Origin: Immersiella caudata
Lineage: Eukaryota; Ascomycota; Sordariomycetes; Sordariales; Lasiosphaeriaceae
DNA: 64,000 nucleotides
Reading direction: 5' to 3'
NCBI GenBank assembly: GCA_030512335.1
Contig: JAULSU010000005.1
Coordinates: 3,472,001 to 3,536,000, forward strand
Both the position numbers and the translations under genes were made by a program. The notes under the pieces are model-generated. The model worked only from the letters and a program-made list of their open reading frames with translations. It searched no databases and had not been told where the DNA came from. Shown piece after piece: positions 33,015-44,222 of the stretch (position 1 is its first letter; each line of letters opens with the position of its first letter).

Positions 33015-33874
33015 GTTTAGGGTTGTAGGTGAAGGGGCGAGACGAAGGCGCTACAAATCATTCATCTTTTCCAGCATGCGGGCGGCGGTGAGAGTCTTTG
33101 TTTGCCAGAGATTTTCAGCCTGGCGACGGGTGGCAGTCTCAATGAACCTGCCCTGCCTTTCCCGAGCTGTGCCCTGTGTGGCACACAGGATATACGGAAG
33201 CCATGGAGTCGTGGGTGGAATCTGGCAAATACCTAGGTTTATAGACACTTTGTAATTTCCCGACCTGAACGAATTCCCTTTGTCTGCTGCCATGAAAACT
33301 GCAACTGTGATGCTTTGACGGCAACCGCCACGTTTTCGCTGGAGCTCCAATCGCTTTGTCGCATAGACGTTTCCACGCGGTTCTGGACTTGTGGCCCTTC
33401 CTCTTGCCCAGGACGAGAATCAAGAAGAACCAAAATATCCCATTCAACGACAAAGTTTCCTCAGGCAGGAAACTCGCAGTCGCATCAAATGTATTCACTT
33501 TTTATCAAAGTCAATCGCATAAATCAGGCTGGCAGGGTTTGCGGGAGCTAGGCACCCGAGCGAAAGCTTCCGTTGGTCAGCGGTCCGTGTCACACCAGCT
33601 GATTTTCAGGCGCAGCCTCGTGGTCGTTGCCTTACTACAGCAAGCACTTCCCGACTCAGCACCGCACACAAAATCCCACCCTTGTCGATCAACCTCCACC
33701 CATCGACGACGGCGACCCCTCCCCTCGCCAGACTCCCTCAACATCTCTTCTCCCGCCTGCAGCGATCGAGGATTTTATTGTCGACAACAATTCCTCCTTG
33801 CGCTGCAACTTACCCACCTCCAGGAACGTGCCTGCCGCAATCGCCGACCGACTGATTATCTTCCGATCGCAATC

Positions 33875-34786
33875 ATGTCGAGCTCTCTCGATCGGCAGCA
33901 GGCCGCCTTCGCCAGCGGCATGTCTGCCGCAGCCTCCAAGCTCACCGGCGGTACCAAGCGCGCCCTCGCACCGCCATCGCCTTCTCCCTCCGTCGGCTCG
34001 ACCGCCTCAGCTGCACCCGCTGGCGGCAGCACGCCCCGCAAGGACCGGGACACTCCCGGCGCTTCTGGTCATGCCATCGTCTACTCCCAGCCCGCCATGA
34101 CCGGCACGGGCGACAGTATCATCGCGCAAATGGCCTACGCCGTGTCATGGCTGCGGACAAAGGATGACCCGCAGTCCTACTTGGACGTGTTGGGGTACCT
34201 GTCTGGCACGAACCGTGCGGAGAGCGAGCAGGAGTACTTTGTGGAGCAGATGAGGCGGCACCCGCAGATTCAGTGGATTCCGGATCCGACGCTGAGCGAG
34301 CAGACGTGGCGGTCGGGGACGTACGTGCACAGACCGACAATTCCGAATGTCAAGACCAAAACGCAGCTGCTGGCGTATCTGCAGAAGAAGACGGATGCGT
34401 CGGGGGTAAATGTCAAGGATCTGAAGGACGGGTGGCCGGACTGCGAGGGGGCGCTGGCGGAGCTGGAAGCGGATCACAAGATCTTGGTGGTGAGGTGGAA
34501 GAAGGACGGCGTGGCGAAGACGGTGTGGCTGGACGATCCGAGTTTGTTCCACCAGATTGATCCGGAGCTGAAGATCATGTGGGCGAAGGTAGAGGTGCCG
34601 AGCTTGGATACGATCGTGCAGAGATTGAAGGGGGCGCAGCAGAAGCCAACGAGCGAGGACCCGAGGGATAAGGCGGCGGCTCCGAAGGTGGAGAAGAAGA
34701 AGAAGAGGGCGCAGAGGAGGACCGGCAAGAGCACGAATACGCATATGGAGCATCTGTTGAAGGATTATAGTCACATGAAGCGGTGA
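33875..34786 (+). CDS. tfa2: Transcription initiation factor IIE subunit beta
   Basis: Small subunit of TFIIE, which helps RNA polymerase II recruit TFIIH and open the promoter. Single exon of 303 residues. The frame is open farther upstream, but the ATG at 33875 (caatcATGTCG) is chosen because it yields MSSSLDRQQAAFASGMSAAA, and the upstream part is non-conserved. After a Ser/Pro/Ala-rich lead, winged-helix 1 spans about 75-150 (ISQMAYAVSWLRTKDDP-like segment, then YFVEQMRRHPQIQWIPDP). Winged-helix 2 follows (TKTQLLAYLQKKTDASGV, ILVVRWKKDGVAKTVWLDDP). The basic tail (KKKKRAQRRTGKSTNTHM) is typical. Confidence 0.94.
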   Translation: MSSSLDRQQAAFASGMSAAASKLTGGTKRALAPPSPSPSVGSTASAAPAGGSTPRKDRDTPGASGHAIVYSQPAMTGTGDSIIAQMAYAVSWLRTKDDPQSYLDVLGYLSGTNRAESEQEYFVEQMRRHPQIQWIPDPTLSEQTWRSGTYVHRPTIPNVKTKTQLLAYLQKKTDASGVNVKDLKDGWPDCEGALAELEADHKILVVRWKKDGVAKTVWLDDPSLFHQIDPELKIMWAKVEVPSLDTIVQRLKGAQQKPTSEDPRDKAAAPKVEKKKKRAQRRTGKSTNTHMEHLLKDYSHMKR

Positions 34787-35103
34787 GGGGGGCCGCTGGA
34801 GGGAAAGGAAAGAGAGGGAAAGCGGGAGGGAGGTGGTTCGCTGTACGACGCAGGCCCTCAATTTCCTTGGGTTTCCTTTGACTGGGAAACTTTGCCACTA
34901 CTACTATCATGGATACCGGCATGGGTTGGCGTTTCGGGGGTTCGATTTGACGGGCGCATCTTGCTCTTTCTTTGCTACGGACGGCGGATACCTAAAGGGT
35001 TTGGAATCGACACATATAGACGATGACCCGGATTGTTTGCGACAAACATACAACAAAAAGACGAATCGGCCATTTTTTTCTAGACGGGTTGTGGACGACA
35101 TTG

Positions 35104-35128
35104 GGGGATGATATCCGGGGATGATATC
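35104..35128 (+). repeat. Short tandem direct repeat
   Basis: The 12-mer ggggatgatatc occurs twice, at 35104-35115 and 35117-35128, separated by one base. It lies in the 3' flank of TFIIE-beta. No role is known. Confidence 0.8.
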
Positions 35129-38100
35129 AGGGGCCAGAGAGAGTGTTCAGCTGAGAATGGGGTTTTGAGGCAGGCTGAATTTCGTAGTCCAGGCGGGCTC
35201 TACGACGGGTGGCATGGAAAGGAGGCCGAGAAAGGCAGCTTGGGGGTTCGATGGATGGTCTTGGGCGAGAAGAGGAAGTGAATGGTGCTTCTAAGACTGC
35301 TTTCATGAATTTCTTCGAGGAGAGAAAACTGGGAAAATTGTCATTGTTGTACTCTTCCAGATCCAAGACCAATAAACCACTTATTCTCGCAACCCCCATT
35401 CTGACATCTCATGTTCTCCTCTACCTGTGACCGCCACAACGAGAAAAAACAGAGACTCCTCTGCCTTGCATGGTCCTGTGACAGGAGTTGATGGGTTCGC
35501 TTTCGGAAAAGGAGGAATCCGGAGCGCCTACCTATCTCCCAGCTGGATTTGTACCATTGCAATGGCTGAGGTTCATTAAATGCATTTAAACCTACAGGAT
35601 CTAAGGTTCCCACTGTGGAGTAAGATGGTGGTATCTGCTCGGTGAGATGTAATCAGCGAGCCCTAGTCTACATCAGAACCGGTAAGGTACTTGATCCCTT
35701 CTAAGAATCTGAGCAGTATGTTGGTACTTGTCCATGCTATCCCCTTCGCCATCCGGTTGATGTGATGTTGATGATTCAGGACGGCACCGGTCTAGTTTGC
35801 CAGTCTGGTCTGCTGTGGACATTCTTCATAGATCTTTGCCCCAGGTAACATAGAGCAAAGTCATCATGTACACCGCATATGAGATGAAGTCATGTCTGCC
35901 AGGGGGAGCTGCAGGACGGCAAATGGATGCCAACTTCAAGGGGCGGGGATAATCCTTTCATCTTTTCACCGTTGGCAGTCAGTTATCAACTCACTGTCCT
36001 CGCCGTGGGCTGTGCGTAGACGCTACAATCCACGCAACAATGACTGCCGCGATATCCCCACGGGGGCTGCATATGGTGTGTTAACTCGTAGCTATCAAGA
36101 TCACATCATGATCGATATTAGACCTGAGCTAAGGGTTGGGTCATCTGCTCGATGCAGAACTGCCCCCCTCCTTGAGAGCACACAGAGCCGATGGTAACCC
36201 GTGGGCTATTAATTGCGTCAGCAGAGCACAGCCATTGAGGGGGGTGGCCAAGAGATGATGTCGACTTTGACGCTCGGGAAATTAGGTGGTCCCTGGCTCT
36301 GCATTTTCAGGTTGTGAATGCAATGTCGACCTGAAGCCTTGAACTTTCAGTGCTCAGGGTGATGGCAGGTCACGGCCCACTCCAACGGCGCCGGCCCGAG
36401 CTCGCCCCAGAGCGGAGGGCAGAGCTATGCAAATATGGAATCAACTCGACCCTCATACACCCTCGTTGATTCAGCTCGATGCTGGAAGCGCCATGCGCCC
36501 AAGGTGAACGGAGAGTGGCACCTCACGGTCTACTTGGGCCGCGCTGGCCTCAGGACTCCCGAATCGTTGCGTGATTGGAAGATATGTAGACGAGATGAGA
36601 TGATTCTGATGCTTCGAGAAGTTCCATCCCAGACCGTAGTTGTCAGGAGTCAACCTCAGCTTCCCATCTTGCCTGGTACGATACCGAGGTTCATCCCATG
36701 ATAGGTGTCGCCGCTCACCCTGTTCCGACACCGAAGGAACCTACATAGCCGAGGTCAAGCCGCTTCTCACAAGCCGTGAAAAGCCGGAGCCTTCCGGTGG
36801 CCGATGCTCCGGCACCCGTTGGCGATGTCCGCCATCCACCCCTTGCCGCCTCGTGCATTATCTGACGACCTGAGTGTCTCACACGGCTCGTATACCGACC
36901 ATGAGGCTCCGAGCATCGACTCGTTAACTCCCGAGACAATCTTGCTCTTTCCCCGACGTTCCAGACTGGTCTATCGGCGTGTATATTTGCGGGAGGAGTG
37001 CAGAGTCTCGAGAACTAGCTGCATACGACCCTGACGGAGAGGGGGGAGTACTACTCTGCCCTTGCTCTGAAGCGCGCGGCACTGTCCGATCGCATTCTTG
37101 CGCGTAACACGGCACGTTAGCAGTTCGTCCCTGAAGCACGGCAGCCTGGGCCTGCTGGAGAGATGAATAACAACGTTATAGAAACCACTGTCAAGGTGCA
37201 AATGTGCCCCTATCCCGTGCGCCACACCTCTTGAACGTGTGGCCGTGCCTGGGTAGGAATGCAGCAAGGACACAGTCGTCCGCACTGGCCACGGGAGCCC
37301 TTTTCTCCCACCCAAAGCCTTATCGACCCCCATTGTCTGCGGCTGGTAGTTGACGTCTGTCGTGATGGTTTCATCGCCCCGGCTTTACCGAGTGGGGCTG
37401 AGGCCGAGGCCGGCACACGGGCCCGGAGCGGGTCCAGGCTTGGGTCCCGGAATGGCTCGATGGAGTGGCCTGCCCCTCCCCGCGCAACATTGGCTCGTCC
37501 CGATCGAGTAGCGTAGTCCCAGATTGTGCGGGCAGTCGCGTAAACACGATCGGGTAGGTCCCGCCCGGCGCTACCTGCGGCGTTACTCTGCCATCCATCG
37601 TGACGTCGATACAGAGACGAGGCTTGATACAGAAAGCCGATTGCCGATCTAGTCCTCTCGACAATCTCCTCGGTGCCATTCTCGGTAAGCGCTTCTCTCA
37701 CATGATGCTCGATCGACCGACACCCATAGGGACCGCGCTTCGCATGCTTGCCGCGAAGAGGTTGGCGGTTGGTGGTGAGGTGTGCCTGATGTGTGTAACT
37801 CTATTGCATTGTTTGCCAAACTAGGCCGCCCACCCATCGCTAGGGGTTTCCCGCGTGCATGTCACCGCCTGCCGAAAGGCTGCCGCCAGACTGCAGGACC
37901 AGGTTGATGACGAGACTAAAATCCTACTCTGCTCGACGAGGTGCCTGGCACAGATAATCTCTACTGCAAGGAGCGTCGTGGGGTGATGATTGCGACGGCG
38001 GCATGCTCAACTATGTGACACCACAGGGCAGAGAGCGGCCATCGCCGAAGGAGTGGATGGGCAGGCGCGAGAGCGGCGAAGAGTGGCGGCCCACAGCGCC

Positions 38101-38774
38101 ACACAGGACTTGGCTGCAACAGTGTTGAGAGATTTGATACGGATTACAAGCGGTGTGAATGCGTCTCATTTGCCATGCCTTTGGGCACTCATCTGGTGCT
38201 GGCGAGTGATTATCTGATGAGTTGCAGGTTGCGTGCATCTCCTCCATCAAACCTGAAATTGTTCAGGTCATCGGGAAACATGTCCGGGCATGTCGTCTCC
38301 CGGCATCCTCCCGTTGGTGTTGGCCAATGCCATCCCTCATCGCGTCCGCATTCTGGAGATATGAAACCCACGCTGCACAACACCTGCAAGGTCTGCAAAG
38401 CCAGGCCTTGCTTCCAAAGGCTGCCACAATTTTGGCCGGGGAGAGCTGCTGGCCTTCTCAGATTGCTTTCTTTTCTGTTGGACTGATGACGAGGCGTCGT
38501 TCCCATAGGAGAACGACAGCACGAGAACGTGCCGCCTGGGTAGGACGAGGCAGCTCGACCCGTGTAGATCGCTGATGATTGGCACCAGGGGTTGCATGAG
38601 CCAAGGGCCCACCAGGCTTGCGGGAGAAGCATTATGGAAGACCGATCGAAGCCTGTTTTCCCATGTTGTGCTGCCGTGCTGGCCATCCCACCTCGAGAGC
38701 CCATTAACCGCCGTTATTAAGGAAAAGGCGTCCCAATGGAACCCCAGGAGTTAAAGTGTGATCTTTTGATAAAC

Positions 38775-39956
38775 TCAGCGGGGTCCGATATCCTTACGCG
38801 CCGGAATAAGTGCAGGCTCGAGTAGGATTGATTGTCCAGTCGCATGGCCATGGCAGCGCCCTTGACAACTAGCCTGCTCTTGAGTTGCATCCAACGAAAT
38901 CTTCCGACGGCTTTGGTCTCTTGCGACCTTGGTTCGAGAGAGGAGTCGGCCAATGCCAGGCGACGCTGATCGACTGGGGCCTCCGTCGAGAAGTGGTGGG
39001 CAATCTGTGCTGCCGTAGGGGCAGGCAGGGCGGACGGAACACGGCGAGGCACGGCTGCGCGCATCCTTGGCCTTCAGCTTGCCCTCGCATTGGCTTGGCG
39101 GTGGGTCGTGCAGGAATGATGGATTCTCCTGAAGCTGAGCCGTCGCTTCGATTGCTTCTGGAAGAGTTCTCGAAACTTTCCCCAAGGGGGATAGGCGGCC
39201 CCCTTCGATGCGACCACCCTCCCCCTGGCCAATTTGTGCCCGCTTCCAGCGTCGCCAGCAAATGGGCTTCATGCACAAACCAGTCGGCACCTCCACACGG
39301 CCAACCAGACACCAGGTTGTGAAGCCACGTTCGACCCCGGGATCTTCAAGGAGTCTGCTGCCAATCTTGCAGCCCCTGCCAGCTGCGAGCCCCTTTAAAG
39401 TTCCTGCATCGCTGGGCAGAGTGTCGTGGGAGGCGACGCTGGCCGGGGTTGGTGCAAAGCTCCCGCCCTCATGGCTGACAGTGGGCGGAAGGGATGTGGG
39501 CGTCGGAATGGACACAGCGTTGCATCTCGAAGGTTGACGGGACTTCGACAATGAGCCTAGTGAGGGGCGGCGCCTGTGTTTCAACACGGCAGCATATTGC
39601 GGGGTGGATATGGTGAGGAGAACACCGCCTGCCCTACCTTTCATCGAAGAGTGGAAGAAACGATCGAAGGAGTGGAGACACTCTTCTCTCCAGAATGGTG
39701 TCATTGGGAGATCTGAGGGATGGAAGGACGGCTGTATCTGGTACCTTGCCCGCACGTCTGGCTCTACGGTTTTAAGGCTGATAGGTGGCATGCCAACGGT
39801 AGATGGAACACACCGTGGGTACGAGGCGGTGCCCCCCCTGGATGTTTCGTCGTAGACGGACATGGCAGTCCAGTGACACCGAGTCCCGTTTCTGGCTGGT
39901 AGGTAAAATTGAGCGGTTTTTATCCCCCGAACAGGCGCCGTCAATCGTGCGAGCAA
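38775..39956 (-). other. Long open frame of doubtful coding status (393 codons)
   Basis: The longest frame in the gene-poor region. Its product is rich in Arg, Ser and Pro, has scattered Cys, lacks hydrophobic periodicity or any family motif, and begins without a good context. Overlapping frames of 100-150 codons exist on the other strand. It is recorded so that it can be checked against transcripts; I do not claim it is a gene. Confidence 0.12.
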
Positions 39957-41107
39957 GCGTATGAGTGTGTGGGTGTGGGTGCGTTGTTGTTCTCCTGGCG
40001 AAGAGGTGCTCCGTATGTCCGTGCAGAATCATCATCTCCGTTGAGGCTTCAATCATGCTTTAGCTGTAACCTGATTATATTGTGCCCCGAGCAATCAGCA
40101 CTGGCGGCTGAGAGCGGTGAAATTTTAGCCATTGGGGTTGTCGCTCATCCCACTCGGCTGCCCCCACCAGCCCGGACCTGCTTGGCGATGGCCAGTCGAC
40201 GATGACGACGAAGCTGGACTGTGTTTCTGGATGTGGGTGGTTTGGATATCCCGCTCTCCAAACATGGTTGCAACTCTGGGGAGAGGGGCCTGCCAGGCCT
40301 CCAAAGTCGCAGCGACATCAGCGCCCATGCTGCAGGCCAAGACGACGCCAGGCCAGATCAGAAACTCACCTGCTTCCTCGTGTGCGGGCTCCAGCTGCGT
40401 CGACAGGGGATTGAGGGTGTATGTAACCGCCTGGAGACAAGGGCGTCGAACGAGAAGTGACCTTGCATTGATTAATTCCAATGTGCCGACTTACAATGCT
40501 TTGGTGCTGGGAGCGCAAAACATCGAACAGGGCAAAAGACGCGAGCTTGAGAGGGCAAAGAATCTCACCATCAGCTCCTTCCCCGGCGGGCAATAATCAG
40601 AGGTCTGCACTGCTTCGATCGATGGGTGGAGACTTCACCCAGAGTAGCTGATACCGCTGTACCTGGAGATCCTCCCTGGACAAATGCTTGGTACTCTTAC
40701 CTCAGCAGGACCCCAAGGCTGCCAGGCTCGACACAGGGCAAGCACCACTGGGACCCACTCAATTGACCCACCCATGGCCCTCTCGACCGTTCGTTTCAAA
40801 GTGCCCACTCTCACGGACCAACGCGGTCGCTCTTTCTCCCAGCTCCTAGGCGCAGAAATACCTACCAATTCACAAGGATCCTCACCTGTGCCGAGCCACG
40901 TTATTTCTTCTGGCCATTATTTTCGAGCCATCTCCCGAGCCTTTGTTCCCAGGCGCCACACTGAACCTTCTTCCTCTCGTCACATTTCTACCAGCGTGAC
41001 AAACTTTTTTTTTTCCACCGCCTTCCTCACGCCAGTCAGCATTCTGGCCATTGCCGTCTTCCACAACACTTGGGTTTAGGCGAGAGCATCGCCTCTGCGA
41101 CTTCAAG

Positions 41108-41568
41108 GTAAGTTTAACGCTGAACACACGGATCTCAGGAATATCAGTGTGGAAACCGAAGGGACGTGCCGCCATCGACGCTTCCTCCAGCCACAGAGTG
41201 ATCCTGGCCGAATGTCATCGCCGCCGTCGCCATAGCATCACGACAACGAAGGGGACATCCGTTCAACGTGGACCATTTGTCCCTGCACCGATCTGGCCTG
41301 CGCGCTCTCGACTATTTCGCAGTGATCGAATGCCTACATCGCAGGGCACTCGACGCGCCGAGTCGAAGTCTTTTGGGGACTGCACTGGCAGCTGCCTCAC
41401 ACCTGGGACTTGACTCGCATCCCAACACACTTCCATCAACTCCCGGTACTCCAGACCACGTCACCGGCCTCTCCGCCCTTTGCCGCATTGTGCCCACATC
41501 CGGATTTGCCCACTTTCATTGATTCCGATCGCACGGAAAAGCTAACGTTGCTTTTGTTTTTCTTCCAG
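41108..41568 (+). other. Predicted 5' UTR intron (461 nt)
   Basis: Donor AAG/GTAAGTTT at 41108, branch-like GCTAAC near 41541, then a pyrimidine tract (cttttgtttttcttccag) ending at 41568. All three signals match the confirmed introns in this window. Confidence 0.5.
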
Positions 41569-41715
41569 GTTCGTCCACAAAGTATCTGTGGCTCAGCGGC
41601 GATAGAGGCGTCGAGTGCCCCTGCAACCGAACATCTCAACGACAACCCATCAACGCGTCGAACTTCGCGCGCCCTTCTCAGCATCGGCAAGCTTAATTAC
41701 AACTTGCTCTCGCAC

Positions 41716-41736
41716 ATGAGCCTTCGGGAACTTTGA
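41716..41736 (+). promoter_or_regulatory. Six-codon uORF (MSLREL-stop) in the C2H2 gene leader
   Basis: The only ATG in the predicted leader downstream of the 41568 acceptor. It encodes six residues and ends with TGA, about 1 kb before the main start. Translational control is inferred, not shown. Confidence 0.3.
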
Positions 41737-42322
41737 GTAGCCGACCTCTATTTGGGCACATTGGTGGCGGAGAACCCGAAACATCGGCCTTTGTCCACAC
41801 CCATTGCAGTCAGATATTTCATTCGACATTTCCGACTCGTTACGCAACGATATCAGACTTGTCATTGCGAAATCAGCTTTCAGCCGTGCCACCGGGCAGA
41901 ATTAGGTTCGCGTTGAGCAACCCGTAATTCCCTTGCAAGATCGTGACCAAGGGGGGACTTCTGGCATTCGCCTGCAACCTTTCCAACGTCGCCCAGAACT
42001 TGTCGCTACAGTACCGCGACTGCAACTACGCTACTCCCGCCGCAACTTTTGCTGCTGGGCAGAAGAAAACAAAGTTGTCGCCGGGTTGCTATTTCGACAA
42101 AATCGCGGTCGTCAATTTTATCTGTCGCGGTGTGGCCAAGGCGTCGCGTTTAATACCTGAACCGTGCACGCGTCATCTTTGACAACCATCCCGCCGACCC
42201 GAACGAGGTACACCGCTCAAAAGTGTTTGTCAGAACTTTGCGCAGTATCGCATTGCGAAAAGCTCTCGACTTTACGTGTCACCACTTCGTTTGGCGCGCA
42301 GTTGGTTATTTCCTCAGCTTGG

Positions 42323-42393
42323 GTAAGAAATTTCTGCTCGCTAACCCCGCACCACACATCTGTTGTCGCCTTCCTTTGTACTTCACCTCTCAG
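42323..42393 (+). other. Predicted second 5' UTR intron (71 nt)
   Basis: Donor GGTAAGAA at 42323, branch-like GCTAAC at about 42339, and acceptor CTCAG ending at 42393. The size and signals are typical for this genome. Confidence 0.45.
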
Positions 42394-42583
42394 TGGTCTG
42401 GGGCATACAGGCTTGCGGCCTTGACTCTCTCAGACTGATCACTTGAAGGGAATTGTGGCTCGCCAAGTGGCAATCAGTTGACTGCTCTCCTTTGAAGGCA
42501 ACTGATCTAGTGTTTCGAGTCTTTCTCACCGCTCAAATCTGCTGCTGACTGGGGTGCTGACCGTGTTTCGCAGTCTCCGGGCT

Positions 42584-42591
42584 TATATAAG
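42584..42591 (+). promoter_or_regulatory. TATA box candidate (TATATAAG), proximal promoter
   Basis: Lies 161-168 bp before the C2H2 start codon. If used, it would give a short leader that skips the uORF and both predicted leader introns, implying alternative promoters. Confidence 0.35.
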
Positions 42592-42751
42592 GTCTTTCGG
42601 CGCCAGCAGGCTCGAAAAGAATTTGGGAGCAACCAGAGAGCTCCGGGCTGTGTCTCTGAATCCGCTCGCGATCGGCTTCTTTCCGGACGAGCGATCAGAG
42701 CATCCACCTTGCTCGTGAGTCGCTCTCAGTTCATTCATCACCGACACCAGA

Positions 42752-44222
42752 ATGTCGCAGTCGCCGTCCTCCGTGGGTGGCATGGGCATTGGCAATATGC
42801 TGAACAACCAAGGCGGCATACCCAGTATGGCAGCCGAGCAGCACTCCCAAGGCCAGGTCCATCCACAATTCGTCATGGAACGACCGAACTCGCCTCATGG
42901 CTCTGAGCACTCAAGATACTCCGGCCCGATGAACACGTCCTACCCCTCACCGACCGCGATGGGCGCCCAACTACCACCTGTGCCAAGCGCCAACATGGCT
43001 CCTACCCCCCACCAACTGACCGGTATGCCTCAAAACCCACAGCATGGCTTGCCTCCCGCGGGCATGTCTCCAATGGGCATGTCCCCCGTCGGAATGCCGC
43101 AAACTGGCTTCAAGCCAAACGACGGGGCCCAACCGCCGCCGAAAGCGTACCCATGTAGCACCTGCGGAAAAGGGTTCGCACGACGAAGCGACCTTGCTAG
43201 GCACGGTAAGTGTTAATATATGCTTGAACTGGCCTTTGCTAACTCCTACTAGAGCGAATCCACAGTGGTGTCAGGCCCCACGTCTGCGACTTCCCAGGGT
43301 GCAACAAGCAGTTCATTCAAAGGTCCGCGCTTACCGTTCATCAACGCGTCCATACCGGAGAAAAGCCCCACCAGTGCGAGCGATGCGGCAAGGTATGTCA
43401 TGACAAGGTGTTAGAGTGGCGGGGATGACATCTAACTTGATTGTGCAGCCCTTCAGTGATAGTTCCTCCTTGGCCCGACATCGTCGCATCCACTCCGGCA
43501 AACGCCCATACAAGTGCCCATATGCGGACTGCCAGAAGACATTCACGCGGCGGACGACCTTGACGCGGCACCAGAACCTTCATACCGGAACTCTCGAAGA
43601 GGCAGCTCGAGCAACCGCCGAGGCGCTGGCCAGAGGGGCAAGTGCAGCTGCAGCCGCTAGGACCAAGCCGCGATCTGAGAGCGAGCAAGCATCGAACCAT
43701 GGCTCGCCCCTTTCAACCCCGTCACCCGCTCAACGGAACATGTCCATGTCCCCAACTGCCGAGATGGGAGGGTTAAATAACTTGCAATACATTACCAACA
43801 ATGCCTTGAATAACACTCTCCCGCCCCATCTCCGCGGCGATGTTCACGTCGGCAGTCCGTCGTCCACCACCTCATCGGGGTACAACCCTGGGATGCGCCC
43901 AACTTCTCATCCAAGCGGCTATGGTCCCCCTCAGACCCTGGAGCCCAGCGTTGATCATCAACAGGGACCGGGCAGCGCATCCGGAAGCCCCCATATCACC
44001 AGCGTCGGATGGCCGTCCCCCGGGCCTGTCGGTTCTCCAGCACACAGTCCGAACGCCGCCGGCTACGTGTATCCAGATCCCGAGGCCTACCCTGGTCCTG
44101 GGATGCCCCAGATGTTCTATCCAAACCCGCAGGCTCAGCGCCGCCCCGGAAGCGCCGAGCCTGGGGCCAACTCGTACGATGTCAAGGGCACTCGGCAGAA
44201 CGAGCTTTGGGCGACATCGTGA
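42752..44222 (+). CDS. Four-finger C2H2 transcription factor
   Basis: Exons 42752-43205, 43253-43392 and 43449-44222 (introns 47 and 56 nt), giving 455 residues. Four tandem fingers span about residues 133-247: YPCSTCGKGFARRSDLARHE, then HVCDFPGCNKQFIQRSALTV, then HQCERCGKPFSDSSSLARHR, then YKCPYADCQKTFTRRTTLTR. They are joined by TGEKP/SGKRP-type linkers, which implies sequence-specific DNA binding. Intron 1 splits finger 1. The N-terminus is Met/Pro/Gly/Gln-rich with repeated GMSPMGMSP units. The C-terminus is Pro/Ser/Gly-rich and probably disordered. I recognise the finger array as conserved in filamentous ascomycetes but cannot name the gene. Its large upstream region is typical of developmental regulators. 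Confidence 0.88.

Larger units (their letters stand above)
34787..40776. other. Six-kb gene-poor region
   Basis: No gene is recognised here on either strand. Sequence composition is mixed, without AT-rich RIP-like blocks, terminal repeats or transposase-like frames. The longest open frame (38775-39956, minus strand, 393 codons) has no domain and is judged doubtful. The stretch is best viewed as distal upstream DNA of the C2H2 factor at 42752 plus the 3' flank of TFIIE-beta. Non-coding RNA genes could hide here unseen. Confidence 0.4.
40777..42751 (+). promoter_or_regulatory. Probable spliced, ATG-depleted 5' leader of the four-finger C2H2 gene
   Basis: Upstream of the ATG at 42752, the plus strand has no ATG from 41719 to 42751 (1,033 nt), and only one between the acceptor at 41568 and the start codon. 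The block 40777-41107 is also ATG-free. The intervening 41108-41568, which looks like an intron, does contain ATGs. This pattern is what a long, spliced untranslated leader would leave. Confidence 0.5.
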
